64,000 nucleotides of DNA from Alteromonas halophila (GTDB taxonomy: Bacteria; Pseudomonadota; Gammaproteobacteria; Enterobacterales; Alteromonadaceae): the NCBI RefSeq assembly GCF_014651815.1, contig NZ_BMXP01000003.1, positions 248,001 through 312,000 on the forward strand, given 5' to 3'. Of this stretch, positions 1-9,368 are shown one piece after another. The position numbers were made by a program, and so were the translations under genes. The stretch's first letter is position 1. Each line of letters starts with the position of its first letter. The notes under the pieces were generated by a model. It worked only from the letters and a program-made list of their open reading frames with translations, was not told the origin of the DNA and did not search any database.

Positions 1-898
1 TTTCTTCACCTATTTCCTCAATAGTCTCAAGGCAGTCGGCAGAGAACCCCGGACAGCATACCTGCACTGACTGTACGCCTTGGTCAGGGAACGCTTTCAA
101 GGTTTCGTCGGTATAAGGCTTTAACCACTCTTCCCGGCCAAAGCGAGACTGAAAGGTGGTCATATACTCATCGGGTTTCAGCGCCAGTTCTTCGGCAAGC
201 AGTCGCGATGTTTTATAACACTCGCAATGATAGGGGTCGCCATTTGTCAGGTAGCGCCTGGGGATCCCATGGTAAGAAAACAACAGCTTATCTGCCCGCC
301 CGTGTGTATCCCAGTGGGCGCGTATTTTATCTGCCAGTGCGCGAATAAAGGGCGGATGATCATGGTAGTGGTTCACAAAGCGCAACTCTGGCAGCCAGCG
401 ACGCTGCGTGAAGTCACTGGCGATGGCATCAAAGGTCGAGCCGGTGGTCGAGGCGCAGTACTGCGGGTACAGAGGCAGCACGATAAGCTTTTCCGCCCCA
501 CGCTCAAACAGACTGTCCAGTACATCGCGAATGGCAGGTTTGCCGTAACGCATGGCGTAGTCGACAATTACATCTTCCCCGTAAGCTTCTTTGCATTTAT
601 GCGATAGCGCTTCCGCCTGGGCTTTGGTAATAGCAAGCAACGGTGAGCCTTCGTCGGTCCATACGGTCTCGTACGCCTTGGCAGAGCGTCGAGGGCGGAT
701 TCGCAGGATAACCAGGTTAAGTATCAGCCACCACAACAAACGCGGGACCTCAATGACCCGAGGGTCTGACAAGAATTCTTTCAGATAAGACCGCAAGGCA
801 CGCGTAGTCGGCTGTTCCGGGGTCCCGAGGTTCGTTATCAGCACCCCAATCTTTTTGGACTGTGAGTGAGAAAAATGCTGCCTGCCTGTGTACTTCAT
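1..898 (-). CDS. hemH: Ferrochelatase, 3' end beyond window
   Basis: Inserts Fe(II) into protoporphyrin IX in the last step of haem synthesis, at the inner face of the membrane. The reading frame opens at the ATG at 898 and stays open to base 1, so 299 codons are visible and the C-terminal end is missing. Family landmarks are the N-terminal VLITNLGTPEQPT, the segment LPLYPQYCASTTGS, the catalytic-His motif FSYHGIPRRY, and the C-terminal VCCPGFSADCLETIEE with its Glu-rich end. The N-terminus carries about 15 extra residues before the conserved IGVLITNLG core, so a later start cannot be excluded. It is transcribed leftward with a palindromic repeat and an AbgT transporter upstream. hemE lies separately at 14.2 kb, so haem genes are scattered. 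Confidence 0.95.
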   Translation of the reverse strand, partial: MKYTGRQHFSHSQSKKIGVLITNLGTPEQPTTRALRSYLKEFLSDPRVIEVPRLLWWLILNLVILRIRPRRSAKAYETVWTDEGSPLLAITKAQAEALSHKCKEAYGEDVIVDYAMRYGKPAIRDVLDSLFERGAEKLIVLPLYPQYCASTTGSTFDAIASDFTQRRWLPELRFVNHYHDHPPFIRALADKIRAHWDTHGRADKLLFSYHGIPRRYLTNGDPYHCECYKTSRLLAEELALKPDEYMTTFQSRFGREEWLKPYTDETLKAFPDQGVQSVQVCCPGFSADCLETIEEIGEE

Positions 899-951
899 AC
901 TGTGCTATTTACCCGACCGAGTTAACGTATTCCGGTATTATACAAAAGCAG

Positions 952-1041
952 GCGTGGAATTGATCGCAAGTTGTCGCCGAATTCGTGTGAAAATCAGCGA
1001 TAGGGCTAATCGCTTCGCCCTATCACTGACGAATTCCACGC
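952..1041. repeat. Imperfect nested palindrome, REP/MITE-like
   Basis: The outer arms GCGTGGAATT (952-961) and AATTCCACGC (1032-1041) are exact inverted copies. Inside them a second hairpin pairs 995-1006 with 1017-1028 (GATAGGGC / GCCCTATC core, one mismatch in 12) across a 10-base loop. GAATTCG-like words recur between the arms. The whole 90-bp unit sits exactly in the gap between hemH and the AbgT gene. It could be a short dispersed palindromic element or a folded transcript end for the AbgT gene; there is no U-tract, so a simple terminator is less likely. Copy number in the genome is unknown from here. Confidence 0.5.
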
Positions 1042-1047
1042 TAACAA

Positions 1048-2652
1048 CTATGGCTGGTAATAGGTCGCCGCGCCCGGCCCTACCGGCATGCCAAGCACAA
1101 ACACCCATACATAGAACAGCAACGTCCAGCCAACGATAAAGACCATAGAATAAGGAAGCATCATGGCGATGAGCGTGCCCATACCAAGATCTTTCTTATA
1201 GCGGGCAGCCATCGCCAGGATAAGACCGAAGTAACTCATCATAGGTGCGATTACATTGGTTACCGAGTCACCAATACGGTAAGCGGCCTGAATCACTTCC
1301 GGCGCGTAGCCAATCAGCATCAGCATTGGAACAAAAATCGGCGCCGTTACTGCCCATTGTGCAGACGCGCTGCCCAGTGACAGGTTTACTACGCCACACA
1401 TCATGATAAACAACAGGAATACGGCGGGGCCGTCCAGACCGGCTGCCTGAAGCAATGCAGCACCTTTAACCGCAAGCACCGTACCCAGATTGGTCCATTT
1501 AAAGAACGCCACAAACTGCGCCGCAAAAAATACCAGCGTAATGTACAGACCCATTGCGCCCATACTTTTCGACATGGCATCAATCACGTCCTTGTCGTTT
1601 TTCATGGTGCCGGCCACCCGCCCGTACACAAAGCCCGGGATCGCAAACGTAATGAAGATAAAGGCGACAATACCGTCCAAAAACGGTGAGTCTGCCACCT
1701 CCCCGGTTTCCGGATTCCGCAGAATGCCACTTTCCGGGACGACGGTGAGGGCCAGCACGCCACACACCAGCGCGAAGGAAATGCCTGCCCACTTCATACC
1801 TGAACGCTCTTTATCGGTTGGCGCTTCCATCGACTGAGCTTCCAGTTCAACCGAGGCGTCTGACTCATCGAACTTGCCCAGCCGGGGCTCGACAACCTTT
1901 TCAGTCACCAGTGCGCCAAGACAGGCAATCACAAAGGTGGAGATGATCATGAAGTACCAGTTTACTTCAGGTCCCACTGTGTAATCAGGGTCGATCATGT
2001 GCGCCGCGGCTTCGGTAATTCCTGACAGCAGCGGATCAACCGTGCCCAGCAGAATGTTCGCACTATAGCCTGCTGAAACCCCAGCGAATGCAGCCGCAAG
2101 CCCGGCCAGTGGATGCCGGCCAAGCGAATGAAAGATCATGGCCGCTAACGGTATCAGTACCACATAGCCCAGTTCTGATGCAGTGTTTGACACAATTCCG
2201 GCAAATACTACGGCAAAGGTGACGACGCGGTTCGAGGCATTCATTACCAGGCCACGCATCAGCGCCGACAGTAATCCGGAATGCTCAGCTACAGAAACGC
2301 CCAGCAAGGCTACCAGAACCGTGCCTAGTGGGGCGAACCCGGTAAAGTTAGTCACCAGACCCGTAACAATGCGTTGCAGGCCTTCTTCGCTCATCAGTGA
2401 GATGACTTCTATCATGCCGTCAGCATCGCGGCCCTTCGCACCTTCCGGCCGCGGGTCGGCTACCGCCAGGTCGAAATAGCCCAGGATCCCACTTAAGATC
2501 ACGATACCTACAGACAGCAGTGCAAACAGTGTGACTGGGTGCGGCAGCAGATTCCCCAGCCACTCTACAGTCGCCAGAAAGCGTGAAAACAGTCCGTTCT
2601 GAGACGGGCCGTTTTCCTCGGACGTGTGCGTCTTTGTGTTCTCAGAATTCAA
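1048..2652 (-). CDS. AbgT-family transporter
   Basis: A 534-residue inner-membrane protein of the AbgT family, whose members import p-aminobenzoyl-glutamate or export sulfonamide-type antimetabolites. Landmarks are the N-terminal WLGNLLPHPVTLFALL, the paired hairpin-type segments GFAPLGTVLVALLGVSVAEH and LSLGSASAQWAVTAPIFVPM, and the C-terminal GDSVTNVIAPMMSYFGLILA. Hydrophobic helices fill most of its length, and a charged loop near residues 265-285 separates the two halves. The length is normal for the family (about 500-540). It stands alone: no abgA/abgB hydrolase genes are adjacent. The substrate is therefore open, and drug efflux is as likely as import. Confidence 0.88.
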   Translation of the reverse strand: MNSENTKTHTSEENGPSQNGLFSRFLATVEWLGNLLPHPVTLFALLSVGIVILSGILGYFDLAVADPRPEGAKGRDADGMIEVISLMSEEGLQRIVTGLVTNFTGFAPLGTVLVALLGVSVAEHSGLLSALMRGLVMNASNRVVTFAVVFAGIVSNTASELGYVVLIPLAAMIFHSLGRHPLAGLAAAFAGVSAGYSANILLGTVDPLLSGITEAAAHMIDPDYTVGPEVNWYFMIISTFVIACLGALVTEKVVEPRLGKFDESDASVELEAQSMEAPTDKERSGMKWAGISFALVCGVLALTVVPESGILRNPETGEVADSPFLDGIVAFIFITFAIPGFVYGRVAGTMKNDKDVIDAMSKSMGAMGLYITLVFFAAQFVAFFKWTNLGTVLAVKGAALLQAAGLDGPAVFLLFIMMCGVVNLSLGSASAQWAVTAPIFVPMLMLIGYAPEVIQAAYRIGDSVTNVIAPMMSYFGLILAMAARYKKDLGMGTLIAMMLPYSMVFIVGWTLLFYVWVFVLGMPVGPGAATYYQP

Positions 2653-2865
2653 AATTGTCCCTCTGTCGTGTTACTGCAGACGGCATGAATGAGGGTCTGC
2701 ATTTATCATTATTGTTGGCCGGCTGGTACGTTTTTCGTAACGCCCTGCCAGAAGCGCGGCTTGCTACCGACATCTTCCAGTCTTAATCGAGCGCGCTAGT
2801 CTACCGGATTTGGCCCATTTTTGCACTTCACAGCGCCGGCGGCGTTGTTACTTGCTGTTTACACA

Positions 2866-2896
2866 CACAAAAAAGCCAGCGACAGGCGCTGGCTTT
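2866..2896 (-). terminator. Rho-independent terminator after hflC
   Basis: The arms AAAGCCAGCG (2872-2881) and CGCTGGCTTT (2887-2896) form a 10-bp stem with a 5-base loop. On the minus strand the stem runs into a T-tract (bases 2869-2874 read as T). It lies 24 bases past the hflC stop and closes the long leftward superoperon. Confidence 0.85.
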
Positions 2897-2919
2897 CTCA
2901 TCAGAAACAACAGGTGACG

Positions 2920-3810
2920 TTAGTCGTTCTTTCTGCCCTGACTGGCGTTCATATATTTAAAGAACTCACTGTCAGGTTCAACGACCAGTATATCCTGCTT
3001 GTTATCGAAGCTTGCTCTGTAGGCGTCCATGCTGCGCAGGAACGAATAGAACTCCGCGTTTTGCGAGTACGCGTCGGCATAAATCTGCGCCGCCATGGCG
3101 TCCCCTTCACCGCGTAACTGACGGGCATTCCGCTCGGCATCAGCAAGCATAACCGTTACCTTGGCATCAATGTCCGCGCGAATCACTTCCGCTTGCTCCT
3201 GACCTTCTGAACGGTGCTCACGGGCCACCGCAGCACGTTCTGCACGCATCCGCTGGAATATCGAGTTACTGACTTCGGTAGGCAGGTTGATCTGCTTAAC
3301 CCGCACATCAACAATCTTAATCCCTAACTCGTCTGACGAGGTCGAGGCCTGTTGCATCGCCTGACTCATCAGTGCGGAACGTTCGCCAGAAACAATCTGT
3401 GAGATGGTTCGGGTACCAAACTCTGACCGCAGGCCATTGTTTACTTTCTGTTTAAGCAACGCCTCAGCCTGTAGTTTATTGCCGCCCGTGGACAGATAAT
3501 AACGCGCAAAGTCGTTAATTCTCCATTTTACATAGGAATCGACAATCAGGTCCTTTTTCTCACTGGTTACAAACCGGTCTGGCGTGTCATCCAGGGTCTG
3601 GATGCGTGCATCTAAGTGCTTAACCGAGTCAATAAACGGCAGCTTGAAATGCAAACCCGGATCAAATACCCGCGTTTCGCCGCTTTGGTCATCACGCTGC
3701 ACTTTACCAAACTGAATGACAATCGCGCGCTCGCCCTCTTTAACAACGAACAATGAACCCGACGCCAGCACTACCAGAAGCACTACAATCGCAATAATCA
3801 AATTCTTCAT
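2920..3810 (-). CDS. hflC: HflC, FtsH-modulating SPFH protein
   Basis: Membrane-anchored SPFH/prohibitin-type protein that forms a complex with HflK and restrains the FtsH protease. It has one N-terminal membrane helix (NLIIAIVVLLVVLASGSLFVV), then the SPFH domain starting at VKEGERAIVIQFG, then a charged coiled-coil region rich in Arg, Glu and Ala (AERAAVAREHRSEGQEQAE), and ends at residue 296, close to the usual length. It starts 3 bases after the hflK stop, so the two are translated together. It is the last gene of the superoperon, before the terminator at 2866-2896. Confidence 0.97.
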   Translation of the reverse strand: MKNLIIAIVVLLVVLASGSLFVVKEGERAIVIQFGKVQRDDQSGETRVFDPGLHFKLPFIDSVKHLDARIQTLDDTPDRFVTSEKKDLIVDSYVKWRINDFARYYLSTGGNKLQAEALLKQKVNNGLRSEFGTRTISQIVSGERSALMSQAMQQASTSSDELGIKIVDVRVKQINLPTEVSNSIFQRMRAERAAVAREHRSEGQEQAEVIRADIDAKVTVMLADAERNARQLRGEGDAMAAQIYADAYSQNAEFYSFLRSMDAYRASFDNKQDILVVEPDSEFFKYMNASQGRKND

Positions 3811-3813
3811 TGC

Positions 3814-4962
3814 TTATCTCCCTTCTCTGGTTGCGCCGCCACGCAGGCCGCTGTTGTTGTTTTGTGAACGGCTACGGCCTTCATCCGGTACCGGTACCTG
3901 CAAGCCTTCCAGTGTATTACGCGACTTGCTGGTGCGGTTTGTATTCTGACGTTCCATGATCTTATCAAGTGGTAAATACATCATGTTATTACCGTTTTTG
4001 CTGTCGACCAGAATTTTGCTGGTATTACCAAAGACGGTTTCCATGGTCTCCAGATAGATACGGTCACGGGTAACCTGTGGTGCACGCTCAAATTGTGGCA
4101 GCAACTCTGAGAAGCGGGCCACTTCACCCTGCGCCTCTAAGATCACCTGCTCTTTGTACGCCTGCGCTTCCTCGTTCATACGGTTTACCTGACCACGGGC
4201 ACGCGGCTCCATTTCACGCGCGTAAGCTTCTGCTTCACGAATAAAGCGCTGCTCATCCTCCTGGGCGGCAATCGCGTCATCGAACGCATCTTTGACCTGC
4301 TCCGGTGGACGGGCATCACGGAAGTTCATATCAATAATTGATACCCCAATATCGTAGGGTTCAATAATCGACTGCAGCTCTTCCCATACACGCTGACGGG
4401 TCAGCTCACGGCCATCGGTAAGTACGTCATCCATAGTTGAATGACCAACCACATAGCGGATCGCACTGTCCAGCGATTGTGAAAGGCTTCGCTCCGGATT
4501 CTCTACCGAGAACGTGTAACGGTAGGGGTCAACCACCCGATACTGCATTTCCATTTCAACTCTGACCACGTTCTCATCTTCCGTCAGCATTGAGCCGGAG
4601 GAGGACTTGTCACGAATTGACTGCACGTCAACCGGTACAATGGTATCAACGAAGGTCGGCGCCCAACGCAGCCCGGGTTCTACCGATTCGTGATAGTCGC
4701 CAAAGCGCAGTACTACGCCACGCTCAGCTTCCTGAATGGTGTAAAAGCCGCTAATAAACCAGATAATCGCCAGCAGGCCAATAAGAATGCCTGCACCGAT
4801 ACCCCCGAGGTTTTTACCGGAGCCACCTTTACCGCCTCCCATTTTGCCAAATTTGCCAAACAGGTTCTTAAAAACATCATCCAGATCTGGTGGTCCCTGA
4901 TCACGACCGCCTTTATTTTTCCAGGGGTCATTGTTATTGCCACCAGGCTCATTCCAAGCCAT
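3814..4962 (-). CDS. hflK: HflK, FtsH-modulating SPFH protein
   Basis: Partner of HflC in the large periplasm-facing cage around FtsH. Its cytoplasmic N-terminus is Gly/Asn/Lys-rich (AWNEPGGNNNDPWKNKGG) and contains a DLDDVFKNLFGKFGKM helix typical of HflK. One membrane helix follows at about residues 55-75 (GILIGLLAIIWFISGFYTI), then the SPFH domain from EAERGVVLRFGDY. At 382 residues it is slightly shorter than the Escherichia coli protein (about 419). The C-terminal tail after MMYLPLDKIMERQ is Asn/Arg/Gly-rich and probably disordered. It lies 61 bases after hflX, with HflC directly following. Confidence 0.97.
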   Translation of the reverse strand: MAWNEPGGNNNDPWKNKGGRDQGPPDLDDVFKNLFGKFGKMGGGKGGSGKNLGGIGAGILIGLLAIIWFISGFYTIQEAERGVVLRFGDYHESVEPGLRWAPTFVDTIVPVDVQSIRDKSSSGSMLTEDENVVRVEMEMQYRVVDPYRYTFSVENPERSLSQSLDSAIRYVVGHSTMDDVLTDGRELTRQRVWEELQSIIEPYDIGVSIIDMNFRDARPPEQVKDAFDDAIAAQEDEQRFIREAEAYAREMEPRARGQVNRMNEEAQAYKEQVILEAQGEVARFSELLPQFERAPQVTRDRIYLETMETVFGNTSKILVDSKNGNNMMYLPLDKIMERQNTNRTSKSRNTLEGLQVPVPDEGRSRSQNNNSGLRGGATREGR

Positions 4963-5023
4963 GCTGATACTCCATACTGATTAATCGTTATTCTCTACAG
5001 CGAACGGCACATCTTACGCGTTT

Positions 5024-6313
5024 TTAGTGCCGAACCACAAATTCTGACAGCCCTTTATCGAGCCGCTTTTCTAGCCGGTTCCAATCTGCAGAGGGCATGC
5101 GTACATCTACGACCCAGTCACCGTCGTTGTCATAGCTTTCACTGGCAATGCAGTTTAACTCGAATAGCACACCACGCAAGCGGCTTTGCGCCGGTGGAAT
5201 ACGCAAGGTGTAATTTACCATGCTTTTGGCCAGACATTCGGTCAGTGCCTGCGATAGTAATTCCACACCTTCACCTGACTGCGCAGACAACCACACTCTG
5301 ACAGGCATGCCATTTTCGTCTCTGTCTATACGTGGCCCAATCTCATCCAGTTTATCTATCTTGTTACAGATAATTAACTGTTGGATCTCATCGGCGTCAA
5401 TCTCTTCAAGAACCGCATTTACCTCGTCCATAGTCTCACGATGATTCGCTTCGGCAACATCCACCACATGCAGCAGTAAATCTGCTTCCTGGGTTTCCTG
5501 CAATGTCGCTTTAAAGGCAGCAACCAGGTCATGAGGGAGATGCCGTATAAAGCCTACCGTGTCAGCCAGAATAGCTTCACCCACATCGTTGAGCTCGATT
5601 CGGCGTAACGTCGGATCCAGTGTCGCAAACAGCTGGTCGGCCGCATACACATGGGATTCGGTAATGGTATTAAACAGCGTGGATTTACCCGCATTGGTAT
5701 ACCCCACTAAGGATACGGTGGGGATCTCCGCGCGCACCCTGGCACGCCGCCCTTGCTCGCGCTGTTTCTGCACTTTTTCCAGACGACGGATGATTGATTT
5801 TATACGTCCCCGCAACAAACGTCGGTCAGTTTCCAGCTGCGTTTCGCCAGGTCCACGCAAGCCTATACCGCCTTTCTGACGTTCAAGGTGAGTCCAGCCT
5901 CGGATCAGGCGGGTGGAAATATGTCGTAACTGCGCCAGTTCAACCTGCAGTTTCCCTTCGTGGGTTCGTGCACGCTGGGCAAAGATATCCAGAATTAACC
6001 CGGTACGGTCAAGTACCCGGCATTTGCAAATGGCTTCAAGGTTGCGCTCCTGAGAGGGCGACAATGAATGGTTGAAGATCACGACGTTTGCCTCACTGGC
6101 TTTGACCGCCGCGGCGATTTCTTCGGCTTTCCCGGAGCCGACGAAATATTTAGCGTGAGGCGCACTACGCGACGTGGTTAACACGTTTTTCGCCTCAACA
6201 CCCGCAGAGCCCACCAGCAGCTCTAACTCTGCCAGATCCTCTTTACTGCTTTCGTCAGCAAAATTAACATGAACAAGTACAGCCTGTTCACCGGCTTCAT
6301 AACGGTCAAACAA
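5024..6313 (-). CDS. hflX: Ribosome-associated GTPase HflX
   Basis: GTPase that binds the 50S subunit and splits or rescues stalled ribosomes after stress. The N-terminal HflX domain carries the SRSAPHAKYFVGSGKAEEI motif, followed by the glycine-rich linker QKGGIGLRGPGETQLETDRR. The G domain shows GYTNAGKST (P-loop), DPTLRRIEL (switch region), DTVGFIRHLP (G3) and NKIDKLD (G4). The C-terminal extension after about residue 365 is normal, and the length (429) matches the family. It lies 17 bases after hfq inside the superoperon, the standard gammaproteobacterial order. Confidence 0.97.
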   Translation of the reverse strand: MFDRYEAGEQAVLVHVNFADESSKEDLAELELLVGSAGVEAKNVLTTSRSAPHAKYFVGSGKAEEIAAAVKASEANVVIFNHSLSPSQERNLEAICKCRVLDRTGLILDIFAQRARTHEGKLQVELAQLRHISTRLIRGWTHLERQKGGIGLRGPGETQLETDRRLLRGRIKSIIRRLEKVQKQREQGRRARVRAEIPTVSLVGYTNAGKSTLFNTITESHVYAADQLFATLDPTLRRIELNDVGEAILADTVGFIRHLPHDLVAAFKATLQETQEADLLLHVVDVAEANHRETMDEVNAVLEEIDADEIQQLIICNKIDKLDEIGPRIDRDENGMPVRVWLSAQSGEGVELLSQALTECLAKSMVNYTLRIPPAQSRLRGVLFELNCIASESYDNDGDWVVDVRMPSADWNRLEKRLDKGLSEFVVRH

Positions 6314-6330
6314 GCGCGATACCTTTTTGT

Positions 6331-6585
6331 TTATTCACTTTTAGTATTTTCACCTTCTCCTGTCATTGATGTCGGCATAGTAAATGCGCGTGCTGGCACC
6401 ACCGTTGAGATCGCATGTTTATATACCATCTGACTCACGGTGTTCTTCAGCAGGATGACGAACTGGTCAAACGACTCTACCTGTCCCTGTAATTTTATCC
6501 CGTTAACCAGGTAAATAGATACGGGAATCCGCTCTTTTCTTAACGCGTTTAAAAATGGGTCTTGTAATGATTGCCCTTTAGCCAT
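6331..6585 (-). CDS. hfq: RNA chaperone Hfq
   Basis: Ring-shaped Sm-like chaperone that pairs small RNAs with messenger RNAs. Sm1 and Sm2 can both be read: [19 protein letters not shown] with the distal/proximal-face residues, then [20 protein letters not shown], and the [12 protein letters not shown] signature. At 84 residues the C-terminal tail is short (about 18 residues after the Sm core) compared with the 102-residue E. coli protein; short tails are common in Alteromonadales. It sits between miaA (72-base gap) and hflX (17-base gap), the usual place. Confidence 0.98.
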   Translation of the reverse strand: MAKGQSLQDPFLNALRKERIPVSIYLVNGIKLQGQVESFDQFVILLKNTVSQMVYKHAISTVVPARAFTMPTSMTGEGENTKSE

Positions 6586-6657
6586 TTGATTTCCTTAGTT
6601 TTTATTATTTCGCGACGAGTATTATCGCTCGTCACAGCACCACAATTTTATACCACA

Positions 6658-7602
6658 CTATCCTGCATCAAGTGTGACTTTTGCTGTAATTTTAGTCAAA
6701 TTATCTTTCGCAAATGTATCCAGCCATGTCACGTCCTGCCAGCCTCGCAGCCAGGTCAGCTGCCGTTTGGCCAGTTGACGGGTGGCAATAATACCGCGTT
6801 CACGCATTTCGTCATATGTAATCTGGCCATCCAGATACTGCCACATTTGCCGGTAGCCCACAGAACGTATAGACGGCAGTGATTCGTGAAGATCACCTCG
6901 CTTATACAATCTGTCAACTTCCTCCTCAAACCCTGCCGCCAGCATCATGTCGAAGCGTTTGGCAATACGTTCATGCAACACAGCACGGTCGTTCGGCGCA
7001 ATCGCAAACTGATGTAGTTTGTGCATACACCGCTTCGGCGTATTCTGCTGCCACTGTGTCAGTGACTTACCTGTTGACCGAAATACTTCTAATGCCCGTG
7101 TTAGCCGTTGCGGATCATTCGGATGAATTCGCCCGGCGCTTTGCGCATCACAACGACGCAATTCATCGTGCAGAGCCTGCCAGCCATGTTGTTTCGCTTC
7201 GTGCTCAATTTGCGCTCTTACTACTTCGTCAGACTTAGGTAGTGGCGAAATTCCGTTTATCAAGGCATTGAAATACATCATCGTACCACCGACCAGTATC
7301 GGGCGCCTGTTTCGGGCCTGTATGTCACCGATCAGTTGCGTCGCCTCATCGCAAAACTGCGACACCGAGTAGCTGTCCGCCGGGTCGATAATATCGATAA
7401 GGTGATGCGCAATCCCAGCCTGTTCATTTTTGTCAGGCTTGGCGGTACCAATATCCATATCGCGATACACCAGTGCCGAATCAACACTGATTATTTCGCT
7501 GTCACCCGCCAGAGCCAACGCTATCGCCAGTTGAGTTTTCCCTGACGCGGTCGGCCCCATAATCGCCACTGCAGTTAATGCAGGATCTACGCCAGCAACC
7601 AT
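6658..7602 (-). CDS. miaA: tRNA dimethylallyltransferase MiaA
   Basis: Transfers the dimethylallyl group to N6 of A37 in tRNAs that read UNN codons. It has a P-loop [11 protein letters not shown] near residue 17, the substrate-site motifs [18 protein letters not shown] and HHLIDIIDP, and the tRNA-binding segment [13 protein letters not shown]. Length 314 is normal. It begins 3 bases after the mutL stop, so mutL and miaA are coupled. hfq follows after 72 bases, long enough to hold a separate hfq promoter as known in E. coli, though I did not identify one with confidence. Confidence 0.97.
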   Translation of the reverse strand: MVAGVDPALTAVAIMGPTASGKTQLAIALALAGDSEIISVDSALVYRDMDIGTAKPDKNEQAGIAHHLIDIIDPADSYSVSQFCDEATQLIGDIQARNRRPILVGGTMMYFNALINGISPLPKSDEVVRAQIEHEAKQHGWQALHDELRRCDAQSAGRIHPNDPQRLTRALEVFRSTGKSLTQWQQNTPKRCMHKLHQFAIAPNDRAVLHERIAKRFDMMLAAGFEEEVDRLYKRGDLHESLPSIRSVGYRQMWQYLDGQITYDEMRERGIIATRQLAKRQLTWLRGWQDVTWLDTFAKDNLTKITAKVTLDAG

Positions 7603-7605
7603 GAG

Positions 7606-9342
7606 CTATTTAAACAATCCAAGTAGAGCAGATAATTCCCGCACTTTACCAGAGTCGCTAATCCATTCCCATTGCTGGTCAGTTGACTGAGCGGCAAGGT
7701 ACGCCCAGACGTTCTCGTATAGTGATTGTGGTAAGTGCCCTGCAAGACCTGAAACATTCAGTTCACTGCTGCTTTCTGCGCCCTCCAGCAGCAACGCAAA
7801 CCAGGATGACCAGGGCAGATGCCGGGTCCCCGCAGGCACTTGCTGCAACCGCAGTTTGCCGGCCATTCGCTGCACCTGAAAATGCTGACTCTGTAAGGTT
7901 TGCAGTAGCGTATCGTCAGCACCGGTGTCTTCCAGTGCTACCGGCATCAGCAGTGGCTGAGAGGTACCAGCCTGACGAAACAGACTGTTCAGGTAATAGC
8001 TGGCCATAGCCTGAACGGACACAAGATACAGACTGTCGTCTTTTACATACAGCCTGTGCTGTTCATCGATAATCACATAGTCAGTTGCTGCCGACGCCTG
8101 AAAGTCCGTTTCGGGTGTAGCGGGTGTCATGAGCGTCTGATAATTGGCCGCAGATTGCGGATTCGCCCTGTTACCAGCACGTGCTGACGGTCCTGATGTG
8201 GCAGGACGGGACGGACTCACGGAAGCCTCCCCCCCTCGCGCAGACTCGGTCACATACGGGGCCGATGTCGGCGTATGTGACTGCAATGGCCTTATATAGT
8301 CGTGTCCTGGCTGGTCCTGTATCACCGGCCCGGCGCCCAGCTCTCCCTGCGTGTCGATGAGCGCATCGAGTACAGACTTGCAGATAAAGTCATGGACCAG
8401 CCGGCTTTGCTGGAAGCGCACTTCGTGTTTAGCCGGGTGCACATTCACATCAACATCGCGTGGGGACACACTCAGAAATACCACGAAGGCGGGTTGCTCG
8501 ATGACCCCCCAGGCGCTTTCATACGCCTGTCGGATAGCGTGCAGGATCAGCTTGTCGCGCATACCGCGGCCATTCACAAAACTAAACTGACAATCACTAC
8601 TGCTGCGCAGTACCTGCTCATTACCAAGCCATGCCTCCAGCGTTATCCCCTCGTAATCAACCTGCGTGTAGATGGCGTTATCAATGAACTTTTTACCCAC
8701 AACCGCTGCAATACGACGACTTCGGTTATCCTGCGCGACAGCCGGGAAGCGTCGAACCGGCTTGTCATTATGTGTCAGGTTCAATGTGATAGATGGATGA
8801 CTCAGGGCAATGCGTTTAAACACGTCTTCGATGTGCTGAAATTCGGTTTTTTCAGTACGCAGAAACTTACGCCGTGCCGGTGTGTTATAGAACAAATCAG
8901 CCACATCGATGGTAGTGCCATCGGGGTGTGCAGCAGGATTCAGCTTTACCTGCATTTCCCGTCCTTCGCAGTGTGCCTGCCAGGCCTCACTCTGCTCACG
9001 GGGTCTGGACGTGAGCGTCAGCCGGCTGACCGAGCTGATACTGGCCAGCGCTTCTCCCCGAAAGCCCAGTGACAAAATGCTTTCCAAATCATCCAGATTG
9101 CTTATTTTGCTGGTGGCATGACGACTCAGGGCCAGCTCCAGTTCGTCTTTCGCAATACCCTTACCATTATCCCGCAAACGAATACGCTTATGGCCGCCGC
9201 GCTCAATATCCACATCGATCCGGCTGGCACCGGCATCAATACTGTTTTCAATCAGTTCCTTTACCACCGACGCCGGTCGCTCCACGACCTCGCCGGCAGC
9301 AATTTGATTCGCAAGTTGCGGCGCTAACAGTTTTATAGACAA
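7606..9342 (-). CDS. mutL: DNA mismatch repair protein MutL
   Basis: Matchmaker ATPase that links MutS to downstream mismatch-repair nucleases. GHKL ATPase motifs are at the N-terminus: [22 protein letters not shown], and [17 protein letters not shown]. The second half of the ATPase region shows [12 protein letters not shown] and [14 protein letters not shown] Ser/Pro-rich linker (about residues 345-415) leads to the C-terminal dimerisation domain. There is no DQHAAHER-type endonuclease motif; instead [16 protein letters not shown] is seen at that position, as expected for the non-nuclease MutL of organisms with MutH. Length 578 is near the family norm (about 615). Confidence 0.97.
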   Translation of the reverse strand: MSIKLLAPQLANQIAAGEVVERPASVVKELIENSIDAGASRIDVDIERGGHKRIRLRDNGKGIAKDELELALSRHATSKISNLDDLESILSLGFRGEALASISSVSRLTLTSRPREQSEAWQAHCEGREMQVKLNPAAHPDGTTIDVADLFYNTPARRKFLRTEKTEFQHIEDVFKRIALSHPSITLNLTHNDKPVRRFPAVAQDNRSRRIAAVVGKKFIDNAIYTQVDYEGITLEAWLGNEQVLRSSSDCQFSFVNGRGMRDKLILHAIRQAYESAWGVIEQPAFVVFLSVSPRDVDVNVHPAKHEVRFQQSRLVHDFICKSVLDALIDTQGELGAGPVIQDQPGHDYIRPLQSHTPTSAPYVTESARGGEASVSPSRPATSGPSARAGNRANPQSAANYQTLMTPATPETDFQASAATDYVIIDEQHRLYVKDDSLYLVSVQAMASYYLNSLFRQAGTSQPLLMPVALEDTGADDTLLQTLQSQHFQVQRMAGKLRLQQVPAGTRHLPWSSWFALLLEGAESSSELNVSGLAGHLPQSLYENVWAYLAAQSTDQQWEWISDSGKVRELSALLGLFK

Positions 9343-9368
9343 ACGCGTACCTGATGGTTAAGGGTGGA

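Noticed and set aside
888..1139. 83-codon plus-strand frame across the hemH-AbgT gap
   Set aside because: Covers the palindrome and the end of the AbgT gene; no support.
8302..9072. 256-codon plus-strand frame over mutL
   Set aside because: Lies fully opposite mutL; no domain or start signal.
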